From the NCBI GenBank assembly GCA_021786915.1, contig JAJYMP010000763.1, positions 1 to 15,006 on the forward strand: DNA of 15,006 nt. The letters run 5' to 3'. Below the pieces are notes generated by a model. The model was given only the letters and a program-made list of their open reading frames with translations. It ran no database searches and had not been told where the DNA came from. Source of the DNA: Chloroflexota bacterium. Its GTDB lineage: Bacteria > Chloroflexota > Limnocylindria > Limnocylindrales > CSP1-4. Shown in pieces: positions 1-6,827 of this stretch. Position 1 is the stretch's first letter. Each line of letters starts with the position of its first letter. The position numbers and the translations under genes were made by a program.

Positions 1-22
1 AAGGCCTCCTCGAGCCACTGGG

Positions 23-343
23 TCAGGGGTTGTGATCGGCCGATCCGGCTGCGCGCGACGGGAGCGCAATCGCCGTCGCGATCCGGTCGACGGGCAGGTC
101 GGCACGGGCGTTGAGCTCGCGGACAAGCGCCTCGTCGCCGGCGGCGATCAGGGAGAACACCACGCGGTCGACGGGCATGAGGATCGAGCCCAGATGCTCG
201 ACCCGCGTCCCCTCGGCAGTCATCTCGCGGGCCACGGCTTCGAGCCTCGGCAGGGCCGCGCGAACGAGCGCGAGGTCCACCTCGGGCCAGTACCGCTCCA
301 CGAGGAACGTCGCCAGGTCATCGGGATCGGGACGCTGATCCAT
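23..343 (-). CDS. DUF4242-like small alpha/beta protein
   Basis: This 106-residue protein probably has a small ferredoxin-like fold. I place it near DUF4242, a family that includes a nickel-binding Streptomyces protein. Support comes from the block TRVEHLGSILMPVDRVVFSL (about 46-65), the following EALVRELNARADLPVDRIA stretch and the DxxLVRAALPRLEAVAREM helix. The family resemblance rests on pattern and length, and the metal ligands were not checked. The ATG at 343 is preferred over upstream frame extensions because a TAGCGT -10 box lies 7 nt before it, there is no Shine-Dalgarno sequence, and the frame further upstream reads like non-coding shadow of the LuxR gene. It lies 137 nt behind the LuxR regulator gene on the same strand but appears to have its own promoter. 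Function is unknown. The reading frame is likely real; the family call is moderate. Confidence 0.7.
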   Translation of the reverse strand: MDQRPDPDDLATFLVERYWPEVDLALVRAALPRLEAVAREMTAEGTRVEHLGSILMPVDRVVFSLIAAGDEALVRELNARADLPVDRIATAIALPSRAAGSADHNP

Positions 344-350
344 GCCGGCG

Positions 351-379
351 ACGCTAGTCAGCGGACCGCCCGGCAGCAA
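351..379 (-). promoter_or_regulatory. Leaderless promoter of the DUF4242-like gene
   Basis: On the minus strand TTGCTG (379-374), a 17-nt spacer and TAGCGT (356-351) form a sigma70-like promoter. The -10 ends 7 nt before the ATG at 343, so transcription would begin at or next to the start codon. This predicts a leaderless mRNA made independently of the LuxR gene upstream. Confidence 0.5.
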
Positions 380-456
380 GAGGCGATCGCCCCGATCAGA
401 GTCCGCTGGCCGATGCAGCCCACCCTCGCTGCGCGAAGGGTCCGCTCGGTAGGGGC

Positions 457-473
457 GTCGCCACGATGGCGAC
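457..473 (-). terminator. Hairpin behind the LuxR-family gene
   Basis: GTCGCCA (457-463) and TGGCGAC (467-473) form a perfect 7-bp stem with a 3-nt loop, 7 nt past the regulator's stop codon at 481-483. There is no T-tract, as is common for GC-rich genomes. It could end the LuxR transcript before the separately promoted gene at 343. Confidence 0.35.
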
Positions 474-480
474 CGCCTCG

Positions 481-3372
481 TCAGCGGCCGCGGGGGCCGT
501 CCCCTGCGCGTCCGGCGGCCATCACCGCCCCCAGCTCCGCCCGCGAGTGGATCCCCAGCTTCTCGTAGACGCGGCCGAGGACGTTCCCGACGGTCTTCGG
601 GGCGAGGAAGGAGCGCTCGGCGATCCGGCGATTGCTCAGCCCGCTGGCGGCCAGCTCGGCGACGAGGGACTCCGTCTCGGTGAGCTGCGCCGCTGCCCGG
701 GGACGCCGCCCCACCCGCGCCAGCTCGCCGCGGGCGCGCTCCGCCCAGACCGGAGCGCCGAGTGCCTCGAAGACCGAGATGGCCTCGCGCAGCGTCTCGT
801 CCGCGAGGCGCTTCTCGAGCCGACGGCGGTGGATCCGGCCCTTGGCGAGGAGCGTCCGCGCACGCTCGAACGGGATCGGCAGGGACGCATGCTCGACCAG
901 CGCCCGATCCAGGCCTGCGGCCGCCGCGTCGAGGTCGCCCCGCGCAGCGGCCAGGAGCGCGGCCGAACGCGCTCCGACGGCCATCACCCACGGCGTCGGC
1001 GCCACCCGGGCCGCCTCGTCCAGCCGCTCGACGACCGCAGCCGCACACGCCAGGTCTCCCAGCGCGAGCGCGGCCTCGACCTGGTCGCCGGCCACCTTGA
1101 GACGCCCTGGGTGCCGCGTCCCCGCGGCATCGGCAGCGGCCGCGGCGCGGGTCAGGTGGTCATCGGCTTCGGCCCAGGCCTCGCACGAGAGGGCGACGAA
1201 CCCAAGGATCTGGTGGTGGAACGCCTCGACGAGGAGATCGCCCCGCTCCGCGGCGCGCCGGAGGCCCTCGCCTGCCCATCGCCTGGCGTCCTCGAGCCGG
1301 CCGTCATGGGCGGCGACGAGTGCGAGCCCGCGGAGGCCCCACGCCGGGTGGACGTCCGCGCCCTCGCGTTCGTAGGAGGTCATGGCGGCCTCGGCGAGGC
1401 GCCGCGCCTCGGGCCAGTCGCCGCGCAGCACCAGCAGCCCCGAGAGCATGACGAGGTTGAACGGGTCGTCGCCGGACGGGCCCGACTTGGCGCGGATGAG
1501 CTCCTGGGTCATCTCGATCGCACGGTCGAGGTCATCCGTGAGGCGCGCGATCCCGAACGAGCTGCCGTCGGCTCCCTCGTGCTCCCAGCTGCGGCCATTG
1601 GGGGTGATCAGGCGCCGCCCCCGCTCGACGTCGCCCGCCCGGGTGGGCCGGACCAAGCCGATCTCACCGACGGCGCGCAGCAACAGCGCGTTGGCGACGA
1701 GATCCGGGTCCACGGAGCCCGGAACGCCCTCGAGCAGTCGCACGGCCTCGTCAGCCATCGCCACACCGGCTGCGAGGTCGAGCTGCATCGTGACGAAGGC
1801 GACGCGCGCGAGCACAAGCGCGCGCCGGGTCGGGTCCTCGTCGACGGCTTGGAGCGCCTGCCGCCCGAGCTCGACCGCCTCCGGCACCCGCCCGTGGTAG
1901 TAGCGGATGAGCGCCCGGAGGCTGAGCGCCTCGGCGCGAAGCGGGTCTCGGTCCGGCTCGCGTGTCGGGTCCGCTTCGAGACCCGGCGACGGATGCGCGT
2001 CGCTGCGTCCGGCGTCTCGCGGATCCATCGCAAGCTCCTCCCGGGGCGGCTCGCCGAGCGCCGCCTCGAGGATCGCGTCGGCCTGGACGATCTCCGAGAG
2101 GTCGATGAACAGGCACGCCGCCGCGGCGACGGATCGGCGCAACCTCGCCCCGAACAGCTCCCCAGGCGTCAGCCGAGCGGCATCCCGGTAGAGCCCGGAA
2201 GCGTCGAGCGCAGCGCCCCGGTATCGGGCGGCCTGGGCCGCCCGCTCGAGGGCGAGCGCGACCGCTTCGTCCGGGGCCTCGGCGGCCAGCCCGAGATGGC
2301 GGGCCCGAGCGTCGGCCGATCTCGTCACCGCGGCGAGCGCAGCGTGCGCGGCACGTGTCTCGCCCGGTCCCGCGAGGGTGACGACGGCGTGGGCGAGCAG
2401 TGGGTGCGTGAACCGGACGCCATCGCCGCGGACGGTGACGATCTCCCCGGCCACCGCGGGCGCCAGCGCATCCTCGTCAGCGCCAGCGGCGCGGAGAGTC
2501 TCGATCATCGGCTCGGCCGCAGCCGCCGCGAGGAGCAGCGCCCGCCGGGTTGGCGCCGGCAGCCCCGCGATACGTCGTGCCATCAGCGGCCCCAGCGTCT
2601 CGGGGATTGGCAGGTCCTGCCCGGGAAGCACCGACCAGCCGGCCGGGCCGAGCGCCCGCGCGATCTCGATCGCGAAGAACGGGTTGCCGCCCGACGCCGC
2701 CTCGATCCGGACCAGCACCAGACGCGGGAACGACCGCGCGATCCTCGCCTCCAGCAGCCGATGCAGGGGCCCCAGCGGGAGCGGGCCGACCGCGAGTCTC
2801 TCGAGGCGGTCTGAGGGCACAGCCGCCAGCAGTGCATCGGAGGCCGATGTCGCAGTTCCGGTCCTGACCGACGCCAGGACCCCGACGGGACGGTCCCACA
2901 GGCGCCGAACGGCGTAGGCGAGGATGGCCGCCGAGCTCTCGTCGAGCCACTGGGCGTCGTCGAATGCCAGCAGCACCGGCTGTCGAGCAGCGAGCCCGCG
3001 CAGCAGCCCCGCGACGGCTACGGACAGCGTGCGCTGGTCGGGCAGGCTTCCCGTCGGCGCCGCGCGGAGGAGCGCGACCTCGAGGGCATGGCGTTGCGGG
3101 GCTGGCAGCTCGGCCATGTCCCCGGGCTCGACGCTGCCCAGGACGTCGGTCAGGCCGCCGAGGGTGAGGCCCTGCTCGGCACGGGCGGGTCGCGACGAGA
3201 GGACACGCCAGCCGCGCTGCCGCGCCGTACGGGCCCCGGCCTCCCACAGCGTCGTCTTGCCGATCCCCGCCTCGCCGTCAAGGACGATGCCGGCCGCGGA
3301 CGCCGAGGCGCGCTCGACAAACCGCTCCAGGACTGCGAGCTCGTCGCCCCGACCGACGACCTCGTCCGGCAC
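481..3372 (-). CDS. LuxR family ATPase transcriptional regulator (LAL/MalT-like)
   Basis: This 963-residue STAND-type regulator is predicted to bind ATP, sense a ligand or partner through its helical repeats, and bind DNA through its C-terminus. The Walker A motif is GEAGIGKT at 33-40 and Walker B is LLAFDDAQWLD at about 134-144. A long alpha-helical, TPR-like region follows (about 350-880), rich in Ala, Arg and Leu pairs. A LuxR-type helix-turn-helix occupies about 897-950 (LTETESLVAELAASGLSNRR, then IAERSFLAPKTVGNVLGRVY, ending LGIHSRAEL). Length and domain order match the LAL family. The start is GTG at 3372, with AGGGAGG about 6 nt upstream. No target operon is adjacent on the same strand except the separately promoted DUF4242-like gene, and the signal it senses cannot be read from sequence. 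Confidence 0.93.
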   Translation of the reverse strand: MPDEVVGRGDELAVLERFVERASASAAGIVLDGEAGIGKTTLWEAGARTARQRGWRVLSSRPARAEQGLTLGGLTDVLGSVEPGDMAELPAPQRHALEVALLRAAPTGSLPDQRTLSVAVAGLLRGLAARQPVLLAFDDAQWLDESSAAILAYAVRRLWDRPVGVLASVRTGTATSASDALLAAVPSDRLERLAVGPLPLGPLHRLLEARIARSFPRLVLVRIEAASGGNPFFAIEIARALGPAGWSVLPGQDLPIPETLGPLMARRIAGLPAPTRRALLLAAAAAEPMIETLRAAGADEDALAPAVAGEIVTVRGDGVRFTHPLLAHAVVTLAGPGETRAAHAALAAVTRSADARARHLGLAAEAPDEAVALALERAAQAARYRGAALDASGLYRDAARLTPGELFGARLRRSVAAAACLFIDLSEIVQADAILEAALGEPPREELAMDPRDAGRSDAHPSPGLEADPTREPDRDPLRAEALSLRALIRYYHGRVPEAVELGRQALQAVDEDPTRRALVLARVAFVTMQLDLAAGVAMADEAVRLLEGVPGSVDPDLVANALLLRAVGEIGLVRPTRAGDVERGRRLITPNGRSWEHEGADGSSFGIARLTDDLDRAIEMTQELIRAKSGPSGDDPFNLVMLSGLLVLRGDWPEARRLAEAAMTSYEREGADVHPAWGLRGLALVAAHDGRLEDARRWAGEGLRRAAERGDLLVEAFHHQILGFVALSCEAWAEADDHLTRAAAAADAAGTRHPGRLKVAGDQVEAALALGDLACAAAVVERLDEAARVAPTPWVMAVGARSAALLAAARGDLDAAAAGLDRALVEHASLPIPFERARTLLAKGRIHRRRLEKRLADETLREAISVFEALGAPVWAERARGELARVGRRPRAAAQLTETESLVAELAASGLSNRRIAERSFLAPKTVGNVLGRVYEKLGIHSRAELGAVMAAGRAGDGPRGR

Positions 3373-3419
3373 CCTGGCCTCCCTTCACGTCACCCAAACG
3401 CCGACGGTCCTGCCGCTTG

Positions 3420-3431
3420 TGGCAGCTGCCA
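3420..3431. promoter_or_regulatory. Palindrome upstream of the LuxR-family gene
   Basis: TGGCAGCTGCCA is a perfect 12-bp palindrome about 48-59 nt upstream of the regulator's GTG. A second short inverted repeat, CATCGG (3477-3482) and CCGATG (3492-3497), lies further out. Either could be an operator in the 3373-3546 control region. Short palindromes are frequent in GC-rich DNA, so this is only suggestive. Confidence 0.25.
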
Positions 3432-3546
3432 TGCGCCTCGCTCGCGCATCACGCCGCCAATCGGACGGTACACCGGCATCGGGGACTTATTCCGATGGGG
3501 CTGCCACTCCGGCCAAACGCTTGCACCTGCCGAGCGAGCGGAGAAG

Positions 3547-3750
3547 ATGGCCATGGTGAACCCCGCCGACCAGGCGCGACTGCTCGCCCTCTGCCTCGCG
3601 GTGATCGGGCTGGAGGCGGGCGAGCTCGAGAGCGGCACGGGGTTCGTCGAGGCACGAGACGCTGTCCATCGAGGAGCGGCACCGGGAGCGCATCCTCCGC
3701 GGCCGGCTCATGCCAGTGCTCCGGACGGTGCTCGCCACCCGGCGGCGTTC
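3547..3750 (+). pseudogene. Decayed duplicate of the ACP-like gene
   Basis: From the ATG at 3553 (or 3547) the frame reads MVNPADQARLLALCLAVIGL and continues EAGELESGTGFVE. This nearly matches the N-terminus of the intact ACP-like protein encoded at 4837 (DQARLLAVCLAVIGLEAGEL). The two DNA stretches are also clearly homologous, at roughly 80 % by eye. After TGFVE (about 3654) the frame no longer resembles an ACP. In the +1 frame LSIEER follows at once, resembling the DISLEEG that comes after helix II in the intact copy. The simplest reading is a deletion of about 60 nt over helix II plus a frameshift. The open frame that continues to 4488 in the first frame overlaps the protease gene and is shadow. 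A functional short peptide is possible but less likely. Confidence 0.6.
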
Positions 3751-3812
3751 CCGCGGCCGACGCGCTCCGGGCTGCGGCGGTCCCGCGGCCGACGCGCTCC
3801 GGGCTGCGGCAG
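3749..3812 (+). repeat. Two tandem copies of a 32-bp repeat
   Basis: The unit beginning TCCCGCGGCCGACGCGCTCC occurs at 3749-3780 and 3781-3812 with a single mismatch near the end. A partial third start (TCTCGCGG) follows at 3813. It lies between the decayed ACP-like copy and the protease gene, just before the protease promoter. The 32-nt period is not a multiple of three, and the repeat lies in DNA I consider non-coding. Confidence 0.8.
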
Positions 3813-3864
3813 TCTCGCGGCGAGCCGGGCCGGCCGTCGGCGATGGCCCTCGCGCAGCCTGCGC

Positions 3865-3870
3865 TACGCT
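3865..3870 (+). promoter_or_regulatory. -10 box for a leaderless protease mRNA
   Basis: TACGCT (TANNNT type) lies 7 nt before the ATG at 3878. No Shine-Dalgarno sequence is present and no good -35 is visible. The spacing fits a transcript starting at the A of the start codon. Confidence 0.4.
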
Positions 3871-3877
3871 GCGCGCG

Positions 3878-4699
3878 ATGACCCTCCTGCGACGTCTCCC
3901 CGTCATCGGCCCCCGGCTCCGCCGCGCGCGGCCCGACCGCGTCGCGGTGCTGCGGCTGTTCGGCCCGATCGGCGGCGGCTCGCGGACCGCCGACTGGACC
4001 GAGCTCGTGCGGCGGCTGCGCGAGTCGAAGCGCGTCCCCGCGGTGGTGCTCGACATCGACTCGCCGGGCGGCTCGGCGACCGCGAGCGACGACATGTTCC
4101 TCGCGCTCGAGCGGCTCGCCGCGACGAAGCCCCTGGTGGCGGCGATCCGGGGCGTCGGCGCGTCGGGCGCCTACCTCGCCGCCCTGGCCGCCTCGACGAT
4201 CGTCGCGCAGCCCAATGCCGTGGTCGGATCGATCGGGGTCATCGCCGCCTCGCCGCGCCTCCCCCGGCTGCTCGACCGGCTGGGCGTGAGCGTCACCGAG
4301 ACGCGCGCCGGGCGCCTGAAGGGGGCCGGGGCGCCCTGGCGGGAGGACTCCGAGGAGGAGCTCGCCAAAGAGCAGGCGATCGTCGACGCCTTCTACGACG
4401 CGTTCGTCGGGCGGGTGGCGGCAGGTCGGCGGATGCCCGAGGCGCGGGCGCGGGAACTCGCGACGGGCGAGGTGTGGCTCGGGCGTGAGGCCCGCGAGCG
4501 CGGGCTGGTCGACGAGATCGGCGACCTCGAGCGGGCGGTCGAGATCGCGGCGCGCGCTGCCGGCGTCCCAGCCCGGTCCACCACGGCGCACCTGCGCCGG
4601 CCGTTGTTCGAGCGGCTCGCCGGCCGCTTCGGGACGAGCCTCGCGGCGGCGGTCAGCGACGAGGTGGAGCGCCGCGTGGAGAGCCGCCTGCGGACCTGA
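3878..4699 (+). CDS. SppA-type S49 family serine protease
   Basis: This 273-residue protein belongs to the S49 signal peptide peptidase family, which cleaves leftover signal peptides or membrane-associated peptides with a Ser/Lys dyad. The core begins near 22 (VAVLRLFGPIGGG). The DSPGGSATASDD oxyanion-hole motif is at 61-72. The nucleophile is Ser96 in GVGASGAYL, and the candidate general base is Lys148 in AGRLKGAG. Their 52-residue separation is that expected for the short, single-domain bacterial SppA type. GxVxLGREARERGLVDEIGD near 198-216 is the usual C-terminal signature. I see no signal peptide or convincing membrane anchor, so it may be cytosolic or peripheral. The ATG at 3878 is chosen because the conserved fold starts soon after it and a -10 box precedes it; upstream sequence in the same frame is repeat DNA. 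It sits between an intact ACP-like gene and its decayed copy. Confidence 0.9.
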   Translation: MTLLRRLPVIGPRLRRARPDRVAVLRLFGPIGGGSRTADWTELVRRLRESKRVPAVVLDIDSPGGSATASDDMFLALERLAATKPLVAAIRGVGASGAYLAALAASTIVAQPNAVVGSIGVIAASPRLPRLLDRLGVSVTETRAGRLKGAGAPWREDSEEELAKEQAIVDAFYDAFVGRVAAGRRMPEARARELATGEVWLGREARERGLVDEIGDLERAVEIAARAAGVPARSTTAHLRRPLFERLAGRFGTSLAAAVSDEVERRVESRLRT

Positions 4700-4749
4700 G
4701 GCGGACCTGACCTCCTCCGCACGCCTCCCGCTCGGCTTCTTCTGTCCGC

Positions 4750-4755
4750 TACGAT
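4750..4755 (+). promoter_or_regulatory. Possible -10 box for the ACP-like gene
   Basis: TACGAT in the 137-nt gap after the protease gene is a TANNNT-type -10. It would give a leader of about 75 nt before the ATG at 4837. No clear -35 is visible, so co-transcription with the protease remains possible. Just upstream, GCGGACCTGA is repeated directly at 4690-4699 and 4701-4710 across the protease stop codon. Confidence 0.3.
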
Positions 4756-4836
4756 CACCTCGGTCACGGGCGGCCACGTCGTGACCGGCAGGTGACCAGG
4801 CTCGAGAACGCCGCGTATCCGCAGAAGGAGGCCGAG

Positions 4837-5076
4837 ATGAACTCCGAGGACCAGGCGCGCCTGCTCGCCGTCTGCCTCGCGGTGATCGGCCTCGAGGCTG
4901 GTGAGCTCCAGGGCGACACCGACTTCGTCGAGGACCTCAACCTCGATCGCGAAGACCTCGCGGACCTCTTCGTCGCAGTCGAGGACGCCTTCGACATCAG
5001 CCTCGAGGAGGGGATGCGCCGGGTCCGGACGTTCGAGGACCTCGAGGCGCTCGTCGACGACCTGATCCCCGCCTGA
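4837..5076 (+). CDS. Acyl-carrier-protein-like protein lacking the attachment serine
   Basis: This 79-residue acidic helical protein matches the size and helix pattern of acyl carrier proteins. Helix I is EDQARLLAVCLAVIGL (4-19). The helix II region is FVEDLNLDREDLADLFVAVE, followed by DAFDISLEE and a last helix TFEDLEALVDDLI. In a canonical ACP the motif is D-S-L at the start of helix II, where serine carries 4'-phosphopantetheine. Here the aligned position in NLDREDLADL is arginine and no nearby serine can take its place. It is therefore unlikely to be pantetheinylated and may instead be a docking or regulatory ACP-fold protein. The ATG at 4837 has an AAGGAGG Shine-Dalgarno sequence at 4825-4831. 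No ketosynthase, acyltransferase or synthetase is nearby, which is unusual for a carrier protein. A partial duplicate lies upstream of the neighbouring SppA gene. Confidence 0.8.
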   Translation: MNSEDQARLLAVCLAVIGLEAGELQGDTDFVEDLNLDREDLADLFVAVEDAFDISLEEGMRRVRTFEDLEALVDDLIPA

Positions 5077-5434
5077 GCCGCACGATCGCCGGCTGCGCGA
5101 CCGGCGAAGCGGGCTGCGCGACCGGCGAAGCGGGCTGGTCAGGCGCACGCGACCACGCGCCGGCCCCCGACAGGCGCCCGGTGCGCCTCCGCCCTCGCCC
5201 GAGGCCAACCAGCCGCGGAGGCTGTCGCGCCACAGCACACCCGTGGAAGCGCCCGTCGGGGCGGATCCGTCGAGACCGCCTACCGTGACGAGCTGCTCGA
5301 GCAGCGGCGCCAGCTGCGAGCCGTGCCTCGTGACCGGTTGGCAAGTCCTGCGCGAGCCGTCCGGAGCGGCGACAGTCTGCTACAGGGGTCTGATGCCAAG
5401 GTCGTCTACGCTCGCGCCGTTCGACGGGGAGGCC
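5077..5434. other. Gap without a convincing gene
   Basis: This stretch contains a 21-bp tandem repeat at its left end. From about 5272 one frame reads SVETAYRDELLEQRRQLRA, which looks protein-like, but no start codon with a ribosome site goes with it. It may be a gene remnant. A TACGCT box at 5407-5412 and a GGGGAGG at 5426-5432 precede the ATG of the doubtful ORF at 5435. Confidence 0.4.
5091..5138 (+). repeat. 21-bp tandem repeat, 2.3 copies
   Basis: GGCTGCGCGACCGGCGAAGC plus one G occurs exactly twice (5091-5111 and 5112-5132). It is followed by the first bases of a third copy (GGCTGG). The array begins 14 nt after the stop codon of the ACP-like gene. Its period is seven codons, but it lies outside any supported gene. 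Confidence 0.85.
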
Positions 5435-6043
5435 ATGCCGTCGGGCACCGACCGGTATTGGCGGCTCACGGGGGCACTGCACTCGGAGCAGAGCAGGCGG
5501 CTCGCGCTCGACGGCATCGCGCTGCGGGAGGAGCGCTCGGTCGAAGCCGGCACACCCTGGACCCCGGCGGTGGACCTCGAGGTCGGCGAGGCGACGACCA
5601 GGGCCTGGTACGGCGCGGAGCGGTTCGTCCCCGCGCGCGAGGTCCGGGCCATTGCCCCCGGCGAGGGGCGCGGTCGCCGGGGGCGCGGCGAGCGCGGGGG
5701 CGTGCACGCAGCGGCCCTGCCGTCGCTCCGCCTGCCAAACGGGCTGCCCCGGGGCACCGGGCGAACAGCGGGCCCCTGGTCCGGCGCGCGGAGCGGACCG
5801 GGCGGCGCTCCGTGCGCCGACAGGGCCGGCTGGTGCACCGCGAGACTCGAGGAGCGCCGCGCCGGGACGCCGGGGACGCGAGGAGAGCAGGCCGGGGAGA
5901 CGGCCTGCTCTCGGGAGGAGCGGAGCGGCGAGGGCTGTCAGCCGAGGACGGCGAGGACGGCGGCCAGGCGAGGGTGGCCGCTCACGAGCCGGACCCGCGA
6001 CAACACGGAGCGCAGGCTCCAGAGCTCGCCCGCCGCCGCGTAG
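5435..6043 (+). CDS. Doubtful hypothetical ORF, possibly a gene remnant
   Basis: The first 85-90 codons look like protein: G/C-ending codons dominate and the peptide has balanced composition (for example DRYWRLTGALHSEQ, WTPAVDLEVGEATTRAWYGA, ERFVPAREVRAIAPGEG). The ATG at 5435 has GGGGAGG just upstream and a TACGCT -10-like box at 5407-5412. Beyond about 5700 the composition becomes Arg/Gly-rich and unlike a folded protein. The frame also reads through a 12-bp hairpin and into the opposite-strand DoxX gene, so the true product probably ends earlier or the gene is broken. I recognise no family and propose no function. Confidence 0.25.
   Translation: MPSGTDRYWRLTGALHSEQSRRLALDGIALREERSVEAGTPWTPAVDLEVGEATTRAWYGAERFVPAREVRAIAPGEGRGRRGRGERGGVHAAALPSLRLPNGLPRGTGRTAGPWSGARSGPGGAPCADRAGWCTARLEERRAGTPGTRGEQAGETACSREERSGEGCQPRTARTAARRGWPLTSRTRDNTERRLQSSPAAA
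5883..5912 (-). terminator. Strong hairpin behind the DoxX gene
   Basis: GAGAGCAGGCCG (5883-5894) pairs perfectly with CGGCCTGCTCTC (5901-5912), a 12-bp stem with a 6-nt loop. It starts 25 nt past the DoxX stop codon on the minus strand. There is no T-tract, but position and stability suggest a terminator or a 3'-end stabilising structure. Confidence 0.6.
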
Positions 6044-6474
6044 GCGACGAACAGGGCGACGACGCCGTAGAGGAACTGCTCGTTGACCGGGCCGTTGGCG
6101 AAGCTGAAGTTGGCGATCCAGAAGAAGGCCATCATGAGGCCGCCCATGACGCCCGCAAACCGGGTGGCGAGGCCCAGGATCAGCGCCAGCCCGATGAGGA
6201 TCTCGCCGCTGACCACGAGCGTGTTGACGACCGACATTAGACCGGCGTTGCCTGCGAGCGAGACCCACAGACCGTGGGTCGGATTGACGATGGCGTTCGC
6301 GGCGGATCCCGGCAGGCTGCCGGCCGTGGCGCCCTTGAGGAAGCCGCTGGCGTCGAACGCCTTCGCGCTCCCGTCGAAGTGGAGCAGTTTCTCGAGACCG
6401 GCGAAGAGGAAGCCGCTGCCGAGCACGATGCGCAGTGCGGCGATTCCCTTGGCGGCGGGACGCGTGCCTTCCAT
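5938..6474 (-). CDS. DoxX family membrane protein
   Basis: This 178-residue integral membrane protein belongs to the DoxX family. The classic N-terminal segment ALRIVLGSGFLFAGLEKLLH (13-32) is followed by helices near 78-100 (GLMSVVNTLVVSGEILIGLA), 101-122 (GLATRFAGVMGGLMMAFFWI) and 132-153 (EQFLYGVVALFVAYAAAGEL). That gives four predicted membrane spans, as usual for the family. DoxX proteins are linked to quinone/thiol redox chemistry and oxidative stress, and a few to thiosulfate:quinone oxidoreductase, but the exact reaction here is unknown. The ATG at 6474 begins MEGTRPAAKGI, with AAGGAAA upstream as a weak ribosome site. It appears monocistronic: a strong hairpin follows it, and two inverted repeats in its upstream region could be regulator sites. 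Confidence 0.88.
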   Translation of the reverse strand: MEGTRPAAKGIAALRIVLGSGFLFAGLEKLLHFDGSAKAFDASGFLKGATAGSLPGSAANAIVNPTHGLWVSLAGNAGLMSVVNTLVVSGEILIGLALILGLATRFAGVMGGLMMAFFWIANFSFANGPVNEQFLYGVVALFVAYAAAGELWSLRSVLSRVRLVSGHPRLAAVLAVLG

Positions 6475-6499
6475 GAGAGTGTTTCCTTCCAGCTCGTCC

Positions 6500-6556
6500 G
6501 TCCGGTTCCCTCCGGACCATTGCTTTCGAGCTGAGACGAGTGTCGTCCTGCGACAC
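6500..6556. promoter_or_regulatory. Two inverted repeats upstream of DoxX
   Basis: GTCCGG (6500-6505) and CCGGAC (6512-6517) have 6-bp arms and a 6-nt spacer, 26-43 nt before the DoxX ATG. GTGTCG (6540-6545) and CGACAC (6551-6556) have 6-bp arms and a 5-nt spacer. Both are perfect and could be operators. No promoter boxes are clear around them. Confidence 0.3.
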
Positions 6557-6827
6557 CCGCGAGCGCCGGTGCTGGACCGCCCGTCGCTGGGGGACGCTGC
6601 GGGACCTCTGGCAGGGAGAAACCCCTGCACTGGTCCCGTAACGATGGCCCTCCGATTCGAGCCCGTCGGCCCCCCAAACCACGAAGCGCGTCGGACGCGG
6701 CGCTTCTGCGGAATCGGACGCCAGCCGGAGGCGGTGTCCAGCTGAAGCCCTCGCGAGGCCGACGCTCGGGTGGCCGGCGCGGCCAGGATGGGCACGATCT
6801 GCGCAGGCCATCGGGAGGAGGTGCCAC
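6557..6827. other. Gap without a visible gene
   Basis: I see no protein-like frame or RNA gene here. It may hold the distal part of the DoxX control region. At its right edge GGAGGAGGTG (6814-6823) is an excellent Shine-Dalgarno sequence for the ATG at 6828, although the frame after it is broken. Confidence 0.4.

Noticed and set aside
344..1048. N-terminal extension of the DUF4242-like frame to 1048
   Set aside because: The extension gives an Arg/Gly-rich peptide overlapping the LuxR gene, and the -10 box and domain start both point to the ATG at 343.
466..2814. 782-codon open frame on the plus strand
   Set aside because: It lies wholly antisense to the LuxR-family gene, which has clear Walker and HTH motifs. 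The antisense peptide is Arg/Pro/Gly-rich without domains; long antisense frames are expected at this GC content.
3449..4777. 442-codon minus-strand frame
   Set aside because: It is antisense to the SppA-type gene, which has catalytic motifs; the peptide has no recognisable features.
3749..5138. Tandem repeats as a possible CRISPR array
   Set aside because: Copies are directly adjacent without spacers, only two units each, and no cas gene is present.
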